Shown here piece by piece: positions 15,408-24,204 of a stretch of 38,151 nt of DNA. Source of the stretch: Tissierellia bacterium (lineage in GTDB: Bacteria; Bacillota; Clostridia; Tissierellales; Tepidimicrobiaceae); the NCBI GenBank assembly GCA_012735215.1, contig JAAYHX010000014.1:1-38151 (forward strand). Reading direction: 5' to 3'. Each line of letters begins with the position of its first letter. Position 1 is the stretch's first letter. A program made the translations under genes and the position numbers. The notes under the pieces are model-generated. The model saw only the letters and a list, made by a program, of their open reading frames with translations. It searched no databases and was not told the DNA's origin.

Positions 15408-18400
15408 ATGCCTAGAGATGAAAGCATACAAAAGGTATTGGTTATTGGATCTGGACCAATTGTAATAGGACAAGCTGCAGAATTTGATTATGCTGGAACT
15501 CAGGCTTGCCGCGCTCTTAAAGAAGAAGGCATTGAAGTGGTGCTTGTAAATAGTAATCCAGCAACTATAATGACAGACAGAACTATGGCAGATCATGTTT
15601 ATATTGAACCTTTAACTGTGAATACCATTAAGAAAATAATATTAAAAGAAAAACCAGATAGCATATTGCCTACCCTTGGAGGACAAACTGGTCTTAATAT
15701 GGCTATGGAATTAGCTGAAAGCGGTTTTCTTGAGGAAAATAAAGTTCGCTTTTTGGGGACATCAATGACTTCTATTAAGAAAGCAGAAGATAGGGAAGCT
15801 TTTAAACAAACTATGGTAAAAATAGGAGAACCTATAATAGAAAGCATAGTAGCAGAAGATTTACAAACAGCTTTAGAGTTTGCAGACCATATGGGTTATC
15901 CAGTGGTTGTACGACCATCTTATACTCTAGGAGGCGCTGGAGGAGGAATAGCTTATAATTCAGAAGAATTGAAGAATATTGTTTCAGATGGAATACGTTT
16001 GAGCAGGGTTCATCAAGTATTAGTTGAAAAATCAGTAGCTGGGTGGAAGGAAATAGAATATGAAGTTATGCGCGATGGATATGGAAACTGCATAGCTGTA
16101 TGTGATATGGAAAATATTGACCCTGTTGGCATCCATACTGGGGACAGCATTGTAACAGCACCATGTTATACTCTAACTTCTAAGGAAAAGCAGGTGTTAA
16201 AGAAAGCAGCTTTTAAAATCATAGATGAATTGGAGATTAAAGGAGGATGTAATGTTCAGTTTGCATTGCATCCTCATAGGATGGAATACTATGTTATAGA
16301 AGTAAACCCTCGAGTTAGCCGTTCTAGTGCTTTAGCTTCAAAGGCTACTGGGTATCCAATTGCCAGAGTATCCACAAAGATAGCAATTGGATATAGCTTA
16401 AATGAAATTGTAAAAAGGGTTGGTAAAAAATCTGGAGCTGAGTTTGAACCTTCCATTGAATATAAGGTAATAAAGATTCCAAGATGGCCCTTTGATAAAT
16501 TTGTAAAAGGAGATAAAACTTTAGACACTAAGATGAAAGCCACTGGAGAAGTGATGGCCATAGGAAGCAATTTAGAAGAGGCTCTATTAAAAGCTGTACG
16601 CTCTCTTGAAATAGGTATGGATTCTTTAGAGTCCCATATAATTGGAAAATTATCTGATGAAGAGTTAGATGAAAAATTGAATAAACGAACTTATGAACGA
16701 CTTTTTATAATAGCAGAAGCCTTAAGAAGAGGAAAATCTGTAGATAAAATACAAGAAATAACCGCTATCAGTTCTTTGTTTCTCAATAAAATCAACCACA
16801 TTGTCCAACTAGAAGAGGAGTTGAAAAGATATAGTATACAAGAGCTAACTCCAACAAAGTTGGAAGAAGCAAAAAAATTAGGTTTTTCTGACAGTGCTAT
16901 TGCAAGATTTTTGAAAGTTTCAACACGGGAGATTACTAAACTGAGAAAGAAATGGGGCATAAATCCAAGGTATAAAATAGTGGAAACATGCTCCAAAGCT
17001 TTTGGTATACAGGAATCCTATTATTATTCAACATATAATGGGGAAAACCATTTAGTACAGGACGATGGCAAAAAAATAGTAGTGTTAGGTTCTGGCCCTA
17101 TAAGAATTGGCCAAGGCATAGAGTTTGATTATTGCTGCGTTCATTGTATAAATTCATTAAGAAAATTGGGGTATGAAGTAATTACAATTAATAATAATCC
17201 TGAGACTGTAAGTACAGATTTTGATGTATCTGATCGATTATACTTTGAACCTCTTACTCCAGAGGATGTGTTAAATATACTGGATATAGAAAAGCCAGAT
17301 GGAGTAATAGCACAATTTGGTGGCCAGACAGCTATCAAGTTAGTTGAAGCTGTGTCATCAGCAGGATACCCTATAATAGGAACGAGTCCCGACTCTATTA
17401 ATAGGGCGGAGGATAGGAAGGAATTTAACAAGCTTTTAGCTGATTTGGGAATAGTTAGTCCAGAGGGAGTAACTGTTTTTACTGAAGAAGAGGCAGTGAA
17501 AGCAGCTGAAAGATTAGGATATCCAGTCCTTGTGAGACCTTCTTATGTATTAGGAGGGCAGTGGATGGAGATAGCCTATAATGAGGAAGATATTCGAGAA
17601 TATATGGGAATTATTAATCAAACTAAGCAAGAACATCCTGTATTGATAGATAAATATCTAGTAGGTAAAGAAATTGAAATAGATGCCATATGTGACGGGG
17701 AAAAGATTTTGATTCCAGGTATAATGGAGCATATAGAAAGGGCGGGGGTTCATTCTGGGGACAGCATTTCTGTGTATCCAGCCCAATCTTTATCTCAAGA
17801 AATTACAGATAAGATTATAGAATATACTCAAAAAATATGCCTGGCTTTACAGGTTAAAGGAGTTATTAATATTCAATATGTGGAATATTTAGGAGAGCTA
17901 TATGTCATAGAAGTAAATCCCCGTTCTAGCAGAACAGTACCTTATATTAGTAAAGTTACTGGAATTCCTATGATAGAACTAGCAACTAGGGGAGCATTGG
18001 GCGAGAAGTTAGAAAATATGGGATATGGTACTGGGTTGCATTCATCTAAAGATATGGTAGCTGTAAAAGTACCTGTATTTTCTTTCGAAAAACTACCTCT
18101 GGTAGAGGTTAGTTTAGGGCCAGAAATGAAATCTACCGGTGAAGTGTTGGGAATTGGGAAAAGTTTAGCAGAAGCTTTATTTAAAGGATTAATAGGAGCA
18201 GGATATATTCTGCCCCAAAGAGGAAATGTGCTTATTACAGTAGCTGATACCGACAAACAGGAAGCTATATCCATAGCTTCAACATATGAGCAGTTGGGAT
18301 TTAGCATATTTGCTACAGCTGGTACTGCCCGTGTATTTAATTGTAATTGTGTGGATTCTAATGTTGTTAGAAAAATCAGCGAACCTTCTCCTAATATCAA

Positions 18401-18617
18401 GGATTATATTGAAAGAAGAAAATTTAATATCATCATAAATACCCCTACTAAAGGTAGAAACCCTCGAAGAGATGGATTTAGGATTCGCCGAATGGCGGTA
18501 GAAAACTCTATACCCTGTTTAACTTCATTGGATACAGCTAAGGCTTTTGCTGAAAGCATAGCCTTGGGATTGACTGATGATACTGCTGAAATATATTCAC
18601 TGGAGGAAATACTATGA
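15408..18617 (+). CDS. carB: Carbamoyl-phosphate synthase large subunit
   Basis: Makes carbamoyl phosphate from bicarbonate, ammonia and two ATP. It is 1069 residues, full length, with two homologous ATP-grasp halves. The N-terminal carboxyphosphate half has GSGPIVIGQAAEFDYAGTQA and RPSYTLGGAGGGIAYN. The C-terminal half has GSGPIRIGQGIEFDYCCVH and the allosteric region at the end. ATG 15408 is chosen because AAAGGAGG lies eight bases upstream; an in-frame ATG at 15375 falls inside pyrF. In the second half the usual GGRAMEI motif reads GGQWMEI (Q718, W719). The glutaminase partner CarA is not encoded in this operon. The end overlaps pyrK by 4 bases (ATGA). Confidence 0.95.
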   Translation: MPRDESIQKVLVIGSGPIVIGQAAEFDYAGTQACRALKEEGIEVVLVNSNPATIMTDRTMADHVYIEPLTVNTIKKIILKEKPDSILPTLGGQTGLNMAMELAESGFLEENKVRFLGTSMTSIKKAEDREAFKQTMVKIGEPIIESIVAEDLQTALEFADHMGYPVVVRPSYTLGGAGGGIAYNSEELKNIVSDGIRLSRVHQVLVEKSVAGWKEIEYEVMRDGYGNCIAVCDMENIDPVGIHTGDSIVTAPCYTLTSKEKQVLKKAAFKIIDELEIKGGCNVQFALHPHRMEYYVIEVNPRVSRSSALASKATGYPIARVSTKIAIGYSLNEIVKRVGKKSGAEFEPSIEYKVIKIPRWPFDKFVKGDKTLDTKMKATGEVMAIGSNLEEALLKAVRSLEIGMDSLESHIIGKLSDEELDEKLNKRTYERLFIIAEALRRGKSVDKIQEITAISSLFLNKINHIVQLEEELKRYSIQELTPTKLEEAKKLGFSDSAIARFLKVSTREITKLRKKWGINPRYKIVETCSKAFGIQESYYYSTYNGENHLVQDDGKKIVVLGSGPIRIGQGIEFDYCCVHCINSLRKLGYEVITINNNPETVSTDFDVSDRLYFEPLTPEDVLNILDIEKPDGVIAQFGGQTAIKLVEAVSSAGYPIIGTSPDSINRAEDRKEFNKLLADLGIVSPEGVTVFTEEEAVKAAERLGYPVLVRPSYVLGGQWMEIAYNEEDIREYMGIINQTKQEHPVLIDKYLVGKEIEIDAICDGEKILIPGIMEHIERAGVHSGDSISVYPAQSLSQEITDKIIEYTQKICLALQVKGVINIQYVEYLGELYVIEVNPRSSRTVPYISKVTGIPMIELATRGALGEKLENMGYGTGLHSSKDMVAVKVPVFSFEKLPLVEVSLGPEMKSTGEVLGIGKSLAEALFKGLIGAGYILPQRGNVLITVADTDKQEAISIASTYEQLGFSIFATAGTARVFNCNCVDSNVVRKISEPSPNIKDYIERRKFNIIINTPTKGRNPRRDGFRIRRMAVENSIPCLTSLDTAKAFAESIALGLTDDTAEIYSLEEIL

Positions 18618-19408
18618 AAAAAAGGATTATAAGCCCTATTATTCAGAATATAAAAATTGCCCATGGGACTTATAAAATGACTTTATTTGCCCCATATATT
18701 GCTAGTAATGTAACTCCAGGGCAATTTGTTCACATAAAAATTCCTAGGGACTCATCGCTGTTATTACGCAGACCAATAAGCGTTAATGGTGTAGATAAGA
18801 ATAATGGAACTATAGATCTAGTTTACCGGGTAGTAGGCAAGGGAACCAGCCTTCTTTCCAAGCTAAAGCCTAATGAATTGGATTTGGATCTTCTAGGGCC
18901 TTTAGGGAATGGATATAAGGTTGAGGAAAATATAAAAAGCCTTTGGCTGGTAGGGGGAGGATGCGGTGTTGCTCCCTTAAAGCTTGCTGCACAGAAATGG
19001 AGTAATTTAGATATAACAGCTTTCCTTGGCTTTAAAAATAAATCAGAAGCTTATCAAATTGATGATTTTAAAAATCTATGCTCACAAGTTTTTATTTCAA
19101 CAGATGATGGAAGCCTAGGGGAAAAAGGATTTATCACCCATATTCTGATTAAGCACATTTCAGAACTAAGACCTAAACTTATACTAGGATGTGGACCTAT
19201 TTCCATGCTGAAGATCCTGAAGCAAATATCAGAAAGGTATGATGTACCTTGCCAGATATCTTTGGAAGAACGAATGGGCTGTGGCATGGGAGGATGTTTT
19301 GTTTGTTCATGTGCCATAGGTATAAAGGACAGCTGGGATTATAAAAAGGTATGTACTGATGGTCCAGTTTTTGACAGTAGGGAGGTTATATTTGATGAAT
19401 GGCCCTAA
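18614..19408 (+). CDS. pyrK: Dihydroorotate dehydrogenase B, electron-transfer subunit
   Basis: Passes electrons from the PyrD flavin to NAD via FAD and a [2Fe-2S] cluster. It is 264 residues. The FAD-binding segment is LLRRPISVNG (about 50-59). The NAD-binding GGGCGVAPL follows at about 114-122. The cluster cysteines are C223, C228, C231 and C247, in CGMGGCFVCSC and KVCTDGPVF. The start overlaps the carB stop (ATGA) and the end overlaps pyrD by 14 bases, so translation is probably coupled. Confidence 0.95.
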   Translation: MKKRIISPIIQNIKIAHGTYKMTLFAPYIASNVTPGQFVHIKIPRDSSLLLRRPISVNGVDKNNGTIDLVYRVVGKGTSLLSKLKPNELDLDLLGPLGNGYKVEENIKSLWLVGGGCGVAPLKLAAQKWSNLDITAFLGFKNKSEAYQIDDFKNLCSQVFISTDDGSLGEKGFITHILIKHISELRPKLILGCGPISMLKILKQISERYDVPCQISLEERMGCGMGGCFVCSCAIGIKDSWDYKKVCTDGPVFDSREVIFDEWP

Positions 19409-20309
19409 TCTATCAGTTGAGATTGCAGGTGTTACTTTAGATAATCCAATAGTGGCTGCTTCGGGAACCTTTGGATTTGGCATAGAATATTCAGATTATG
19501 TGGATCTGAATAAGGTAGGAGCTATTTCTGTGAAAGGCTTAACCCTTGAACCTAGAAAAGGCAATCCACCTTCCCGAATTGTAGAAACTCCATCTGGAAT
19601 TTTGAACAGTGTGGGACTCCAAAATCCAGGAATTGATCACTTTATCAACCATGATTTACCCATGCTTAAGCAATATAGGACTAAGGTTATTGCAAACATC
19701 AATGGGAAGACCATCCATGAATATTGTCAAATGGCCCTTAAGCTTCAAAATACTGAAGTGGATTTTATAGAACTTAACATATCATGCCCCAATGTAAGCC
19801 AAGGAGGAGTATCCTTTGGTACTGATCCAGATATGGTGTATAGGGTTACCAAGGCTGTTAAGTGTTGCTGCCAGCAGCCATTGATTGTCAAATTAACTCC
19901 TAATGTAAGGGACATAAAGGAAGTTGCTCATGCTGCAGAAGAGGCAGGAGCTGATGCCATATCCTTAATAAACACACTAGTAGGAATGGCAATTGACATC
20001 AATACAAGAAAACCTGTATTGGCTAATGTAACAGGGGGGCTATCAGGACCTGCTATAAAACCTGTAGCTTTGTATATGGTTTGGCAAGTAGCTCAAACGG
20101 TAAATATACCCATTATTGGAATGGGAGGAATTATGACCGGGGAAGATGCTGTAGAATTTATTCTAGCTGGTGCTACAGCAGTAGCTGTAGGAACAGCAAA
20201 TTTAGTATCCCCTACTGCCATGTTAGATGTTCTGGAGGAACTTATAAAGTATATGGAAAATCATGACATAGATGATATACACCAACTCATTGGAGGTTTA
20301 GTGTTATAA
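19395..20309 (+). CDS. pyrD: Dihydroorotate dehydrogenase B (NAD), catalytic subunit
   Basis: A type 1B FMN enzyme oxidising dihydroorotate to orotate in complex with PyrK. It is 304 residues from the ATG at 19395, which follows AGGGAGG at 19379-19385. An upstream in-frame GTG at 19359 would bury the N-terminus in pyrK and is not supported. The catalytic Cys is C131 in NISCPN, as in class 1 B/A enzymes. VGTANL at the C-terminus belongs to the FMN phosphate site. Confidence 0.95.
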   Translation: MNGPNLSVEIAGVTLDNPIVAASGTFGFGIEYSDYVDLNKVGAISVKGLTLEPRKGNPPSRIVETPSGILNSVGLQNPGIDHFINHDLPMLKQYRTKVIANINGKTIHEYCQMALKLQNTEVDFIELNISCPNVSQGGVSFGTDPDMVYRVTKAVKCCCQQPLIVKLTPNVRDIKEVAHAAEEAGADAISLINTLVGMAIDINTRKPVLANVTGGLSGPAIKPVALYMVWQVAQTVNIPIIGMGGIMTGEDAVEFILAGATAVAVGTANLVSPTAMLDVLEELIKYMENHDIDDIHQLIGGLVL

Positions 20310-20340
20310 ATAAATTCAAAACGATGGGAGGATTTTAATT

Positions 20341-20922
20341 ATGGATAAAGACAAGGTATTGGAAATTTTCCAAAGAACAGGAGCGCTAAAGGAAGGACAT
20401 TTTATTTTAACATCAGGACGGCATAGCTCTCAATATCTTCAATGTGCTCAAATTTTCCAATATCCAGATTATAGTGAACAGATAACTGCTCTTTTAGCAC
20501 AAAATTTTAGTGAAGATTACATTGATGTTGTCATAGGGCCAGCCATAGGAGGCATAATACTATCCTATGAAATGGGTAGGTTGTTAGGAGTTAAGACATT
20601 ATTTGCAGAGCGTGAAAATGGAATAATGACTTTAAGAAGAGATTTTAAGATTTCACAAGGTTCTAGAGTACTGGTAGTGGAGGATGTTGTTACCACCGGG
20701 GGGTCAGTAAAAGAAGTAATAGAACTGGTTGATAAAGCGGGGGGTAAAGTAGTTGGAGTAGGAGCCATTGTTGATCGCAGCAATGGGAAAGTGGACTTTG
20801 GTTGCAAATTTAGTTCAGTTATTTCTATGGAAATTCCATCTTTTGAAAAAGCTGAATGCCCTTTATGTAAACAAGGGGTACCTGCAGTTAAGCCAGGAAG
20901 TAGACACATTTCTAAAGTATAA
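20341..20922 (+). CDS. pyrE: Orotate phosphoribosyltransferase
   Basis: Adds ribose phosphate from PRPP to orotate to give OMP. It is 193 residues. The PRPP-binding motif [13 protein letters not shown] is at about 110-122, with E114, D115, T118 and T119 visible. A C-terminal CPLCKQG segment is typical of the Thermus/clostridial type of PyrE. The ATG at 20341 has GGGAGG upstream. It is the last gene of the pyr operon, followed by a terminator. Confidence 0.95.
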   Translation: MDKDKVLEIFQRTGALKEGHFILTSGRHSSQYLQCAQIFQYPDYSEQITALLAQNFSEDYIDVVIGPAIGGIILSYEMGRLLGVKTLFAERENGIMTLRRDFKISQGSRVLVVEDVVTTGGSVKEVIELVDKAGGKVVGVGAIVDRSNGKVDFGCKFSSVISMEIPSFEKAECPLCKQGVPAVKPGSRHISKV

Positions 20923-20941
20923 TTGTAATGAAATGAAAAAT

Positions 20942-20967
20942 AAACCCCTCTATATAGAGGGGTTTAT
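20942..20967. terminator. Bidirectional hairpin between pyrE and the purine permease
   Basis: A palindrome, AAACCCCTCT with AGAGGGGTTT around ATAT. The minus-strand copy runs into TTTATTTTC, so it ends the permease transcript well. On the plus strand the T-run is short. Confidence 0.75.
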
Positions 20968-20977
20968 AAGAATTCAA

Positions 20978-22333
20978 CTATAATATGGCAAGTATTATAA
21001 AGTTTAATATGAACAGAATGGTTGATACCCATAATACTGGGTTAATATCTTTAGTTTCCTTTTTAAAGATCTTAACTAAACAGTAGAATATAAATCCTGC
21101 AGCTATACCATAGGAAATGCTGTAGCATAGTCCCATAAATATGCCTGCAAAGAAGGCTGGAATAGCCTCATCTAGGTCAGCCCAGTCTATTTCCTTAAAG
21201 GCTGAAAGCATCATTACACCAACTATTATTAGTGCAGGAGCAGTAGCTGCTGAAGGAATAGCACTTATTACTGGTGCAAAGAATGCACTTATAACAAATA
21301 AGACCGCTACTACTACACTGGTAAGACCTGTACGTCCACCTACTCCAATACCTGCTGCACTTTCTACAAAGGTTGTAGTATTGGAAGTACCAAATATAGC
21401 ACCTATGGAAGTACCAATTGAATCTGCAAATAGGGCCTTATCCATTTTGGATGAAAAGCCTGAACTTGCTTCTAGGGCCTTTTCGTCTTCAGCTGAGAAA
21501 ATACCTGACTTACGGCCAGTACCTATGAAAGTGCCAATGGTATCAAAGGTATCAGCTAAGCTGAATGCAAAGATAGTCATCAATACTAAAGGTATTTTAG
21601 CTGGATCATTAAATAAGGATATAATTCCTGGATTTCCAAAGGCTGCAAATATTGTTTCAGGCAATTGGGCTGCAGCTTCTGAAAAGCTTATAGTATCTCC
21701 TAATTGGGTAACTCCAAAGGGAATTCCAGCAAGTGTTGTGGCAATTATTCCAATAAATAAAGCTCCCTTAACCTTTAGAACTAGAAGGATAACAGTCAAG
21801 ATTATGCCAAATAAAGTTAACAATACTGTTGGATTGTTAAAGGTTGCTATTGAAGGAACTCCTGATGAAAACTCTACAAGTCCAACATTCAATAATCCTA
21901 TATAAGCAATAAATATTCCAATTCCGCCACCAATTGCATTTTGTAAGCTTTCAGGAATTGATTTTACAATTAACTTTCTAACTCTAGTTACTGTAATAAG
22001 AACGTTTATAATACCGCATATAAATACCATAGCCAAGGCTTCTTGCCATGTAAAACCTAACTGTAGAACAACAGTAAAGGTAAAGAAAGCGTTAAGTCCC
22101 ATACCTGGAGCTAGTGCATAAGGAACATTTGCAACCAAACCCATGAAAAGGGTTCCGATAACAGATGAAATTATGGTTGCTAAAAATACTGCTCCCCAGG
22201 GCATTCCAGATTGCTCTAGTATACTTGGGTTTACCATGATTATATAAGCCATTGCAAAGAATGTAGTAAAACCAGCAAGTATTTCCGTGCGTACATCAGT
22301 ACCATTTTCCTTTAGTTTAAAGAAATTTTCCAT
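20978..22333 (-). CDS. NCS2/AzgA-family purine permease
   Basis: A membrane transporter of about 12-13 hydrophobic segments importing guanine, hypoxanthine or adenine (AzgA/PbuG-like branch). It is 451 residues. Family motifs are GFTTFFAMAYIIMVNP near the N-terminus, APGMGLNAFFTF, and SNTTTFVESAAGIGVGGRTG. The start is ATG 22333, nine bases after GGAGGG; a TTG one codon upstream is less likely. A guanine-type riboswitch with terminator lies upstream, so expression should fall when guanine is plentiful. It is convergent with the pyr operon. Confidence 0.93.
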   Translation of the reverse strand: MENFFKLKENGTDVRTEILAGFTTFFAMAYIIMVNPSILEQSGMPWGAVFLATIISSVIGTLFMGLVANVPYALAPGMGLNAFFTFTVVLQLGFTWQEALAMVFICGIINVLITVTRVRKLIVKSIPESLQNAIGGGIGIFIAYIGLLNVGLVEFSSGVPSIATFNNPTVLLTLFGIILTVILLVLKVKGALFIGIIATTLAGIPFGVTQLGDTISFSEAAAQLPETIFAAFGNPGIISLFNDPAKIPLVLMTIFAFSLADTFDTIGTFIGTGRKSGIFSAEDEKALEASSGFSSKMDKALFADSIGTSIGAIFGTSNTTTFVESAAGIGVGGRTGLTSVVVAVLFVISAFFAPVISAIPSAATAPALIIVGVMMLSAFKEIDWADLDEAIPAFFAGIFMGLCYSISYGIAAGFIFYCLVKIFKKETKDINPVLWVSTILFILNFIILAIL

Positions 22334-22365
22334 CAACTTTTCCCTCCATTTTAGTTTAATAACGT

Positions 22366-22398
22366 AAAAAGCGGTTGATTAGTGTTCAATCAACCGCT
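22366..22398 (-). terminator. Riboswitch-controlled terminator of the purine permease
   Basis: An 11-bp stem (22370-22380 with 22388-22398 on the plus strand) runs into TTTTT on the minus strand. Its loop contains AGTGTTCAA on the plus strand (22381-22389), complementary to the 3' side of the aptamer P1 (22460-22468). That supplies the antiterminator pairing. Confidence 0.85.
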
Positions 22399-22464
22399 CT
22401 AAGACAAATATCCAAAAATTGATAGATCAAATATCAGTAGGATATCTGTGCACAGCAACTTGAA

Positions 22465-22534
22465 CACTCATAGTGCAGCAATTATGGTTGCCGCGTAGAG
22501 ACTCCTGCTCCAGATTAGCAGGACTATATGAGTG
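22465..22534 (-). ncRNA. Guanine-type purine riboswitch aptamer
   Basis: Read on the minus strand, P1 is CACTCATATAG with CTATGAGTG. The J1/2-P2 region holds TATAGTCCTGC and GCAGGAGTCTCTAC, and P3 is GCGGCAA with TTGCTGC. The J3/1 sequence is ACTATG. The C at the position equal to xpt C74 predicts guanine/hypoxanthine rather than adenine. Ligand binding would lock P1 and free the terminator to form, giving an OFF switch. Confidence 0.88.
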
Positions 22535-22687
22535 GCTAACTCATATTAAATTCTCTATATGTTCTATAAATACATTAATAAACTAACATAATTAAGAAGC
22601 TTAGTCAAGAAAATATTATTGTAAATAATTGTAATGTAATAAAAAACAAAAAACGGTAAAAGGAATGCTTAGAAAGGAAGTAATGCA
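22535..22687. other. Gap upstream of the riboswitch
   Basis: A minus-strand TTGACT at 22608-22603 may be the -35 of the permease promoter, but no clear -10 follows. I see nothing else here. Confidence 0.3.
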
Positions 22688-22712
22688 GAAAATATGCTGA
22701 GCAAGCATATTT
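22688..22712 (-). terminator. Terminator of the minus-strand XRE gene
   Basis: AAATATGCT (22690-22698) pairs with AGCATATTT (22704-22712). On the minus strand the stem runs into TTTTCT. Confidence 0.6.
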
Positions 22713-22763
22713 AAGAAAAGGCCTATGATCTTTACCTATTTATTCTTCTTATGTATTAAGGGC

Positions 22764-23129
22764 TTAGCTTATATTCTTCATCTTCTTCCTTTGTGATACT
22801 TCTGCTTCCATAGTGCTTTTTTGCTCAACAATAGACCTTATAAAATCACATAACTTTTCCAACTGATCCTCTTCTAAGTGTTTGGCCACATACACCAATT
22901 CTATTAACTTATCATCTAAAGGTTCTTCCATACTCTCTGTCATGAAAAAATCCACCAAAGTGATATTAAAGGCATTGCATATTTTTTCGATAAGAGGAAT
23001 ATCAGGAGTCCTATTTCCGTTTTCCAACTTGCTAATAGTGGATTGGGACACACCACAGAGGGCTGAAAGCTCCTTAGTAGTTATATTGTGCATTTTTCTT
23101 AGCTGTTTAACTCTTGCACCTACATCCAT
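22764..23129 (-). CDS. XRE-family regulator, single gene
   Basis: A 121-residue protein. The N-terminal Cro/C1-type helix-turn-helix (about residues 5-60) includes LSALCGVSQSTISKLENGNRTPD. A short helical, charged tail (about 65-121) may dimerise or sense. The ATG at 23129 follows TAGGAG. It is not in an operon with any neighbour and its targets are unknown. Confidence 0.85.
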   Translation of the reverse strand: MDVGARVKQLRKMHNITTKELSALCGVSQSTISKLENGNRTPDIPLIEKICNAFNITLVDFFMTESMEEPLDDKLIELVYVAKHLEEDQLEKLCDFIRSIVEQKSTMEAEVSQRKKMKNIS

Positions 23130-23398
23130 AGATATTCTCCTAACCTTAAATTAATATGGGGAATGGAAAATATTCCTATTAAAGTTAATTAATTATTAAT
23201 ATATCCTTTTGCTAAACTTTTAAAACAGCCTTCTTGATAAATAATATCTTATTGGCTTTTTTGGAATTATTATAGATAAAATAATATAATAAATTTTATA
23301 AGAATTCAAGGAAAATTCAAAATATAAAGAAAATTATAGTCAGATTTTAATCGTAAATAGAATAAGAGCAAGTTACATAGCTAGGAAATAAATCTGCA

Positions 23399-23520
23399 AA
23401 AGTATTAGTGACTGGATTTGATCCCTTTGGATGAATAGATAGTTTATTAGCTACAGTAAATGTAAAAATATGTCCAAGGGGAATAGAGCTAGTTATTAAT
23501 AATATTATACCATAAGAACT
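23399..23520 (+). pseudogene. pcp: Remnant of a pyrrolidone-carboxylate peptidase gene
   Basis: The codons from 23399 read KVLVTGFDPFG, the near-diagnostic N-terminus of pyroglutamyl-peptidase I, and then stop (TGA, 23432). The start codon is lost. A weak continuation in the same frame, with RGIELVIN and later ELPYKNS, may match the next part of the family but is broken by further stops. The end coordinate is approximate. The rest of the gene is gone. Confidence 0.5.
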
Positions 23521-23595
23521 TCCATATAAGAATAGCTATATGAATATATTTTGATAATGGAATAGACATTTACAACAGAAAGCAAATAATTAATA

Positions 23596-23624
23596 TTGAC
23601 AAGGGGATATCCATTTAATATAAT
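23596..23624 (+). promoter_or_regulatory. Consensus sigma-A promoter of the fabT-like gene
   Basis: TTGACA at 23596-23601, a 17-base spacer, then TATAAT at 23619-23624. Start of transcription is expected near 23631, inside the FabT-like palindrome. Confidence 0.85.
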
Positions 23625-23638
23625 TTGAATATCAAAAT
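23622..23638 (+). promoter_or_regulatory. FabT-like operator, fabT promoter
   Basis: AATTTGAATATCAAAAT has the inverted repeat TTTGA-ATA-TCAAA. It closely matches the streptococcal FabT palindrome (TTTGAnnnTCAAA core). It overlaps the -10 end and the transcription start, so binding should block the promoter. Confidence 0.6.
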
Positions 23639-23654
23639 ATTTGAGGTGCTTAAT

Positions 23655-24098
23655 ATGGATTACAGAAAATCATTAAATGATATACTGGTAAGGCTCTTTG
23701 CCCATGTACTGGATATTGAGGAGAAATGTCTTAAAAAAGGTGAGTTTTCTGACCTAACCATTAAGGAAATGCACATTATAGATAGCATAGGAATAGAGAA
23801 AGAATCAAGCATGTCTGAAACTGCAAAGGAATTAGGCATTACATCAGGAACCCTTACAATAGCCATTGACAACCTAATAAGGAAAGGCTATGTTCAGAGG
23901 AATCGTTCCAAGGAAGACAGAAGGGTAGTACTGGTTAAGCTAACAGAAAAAGGCAGTAGAGCCTATAGGGCCCATGAGGATTTTCATAAGGACCTAGTGG
24001 CCAGCGTTTTAGAGGTCTTAGAGGACAAGGAGAAAGGGTTATTAATTAAAGTGCTCTCAAATATTGATGACTTCTTCAAGAAAAAGTATCATATATAG
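23655..24098 (+). CDS. fabT: MarR-family regulator, FabT-like
   Basis: A 147-residue winged-helix protein. From memory of pneumococcal FabT, it shares IKEMH.ID.IG near residues 36-45. It also shares the recognition-wing block NL.RKGY..R.RS..DRRVV, followed by LT.KG and R.H..FHK in the dimerisation helices. FabT represses fatty-acid synthesis genes when acyl-ACP is plentiful. ATG 23655 is used since it has GAGGTGC upstream and the promoter overlaps any earlier start. Fab genes are not here; the next gene is degV. A terminator follows, so the two genes may be transcribed separately but share an operator type. Confidence 0.78.
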   Translation: MDYRKSLNDILVRLFAHVLDIEEKCLKKGEFSDLTIKEMHIIDSIGIEKESSMSETAKELGITSGTLTIAIDNLIRKGYVQRNRSKEDRRVVLVKLTEKGSRAYRAHEDFHKDLVASVLEVLEDKEKGLLIKVLSNIDDFFKKKYHI

Positions 24099-24101
24099 CT
24101 G

Positions 24102-24124
24102 ATCCCGAATATATCGGGATTTTA
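24102..24124 (+). terminator. Terminator after the fabT-like gene
   Basis: ATCCCGA (24102-24108) pairs with TCGGGAT (24114-24120), followed by TTTTA. Confidence 0.8.
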
Positions 24125-24152
24125 AAATGGACAATACTTTTAGAATCAAAAG

Positions 24153-24167
24153 ATTTGAAAATCAAAT
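24153..24167 (+). promoter_or_regulatory. FabT-like operator upstream of degV
   Basis: ATTTGAAAATCAAAT is a perfect palindrome with 6-bp arms and matches the FabT-type core. A possible -35 (TTGAAA, 24155-24160) lies inside it, with TACTAT at 24179-24184. Confidence 0.6.
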
Positions 24168-24204
24168 TAATATTTCAATACTATGAAGTAGGAAAGGAGT
24201 AGCT

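Noticed and set aside
18614-19408. A gene fusion of pyrK with pyrD
   Set aside because: The two frames differ, overlap by 14 bases and each has its own ribosome binding site.
21141-21905. Open frame of 254 codons on the plus strand inside the purine permease gene
   Set aside because: It is antisense to a well-conserved permease, has no ribosome binding site and has a composition typical of a shadow frame.
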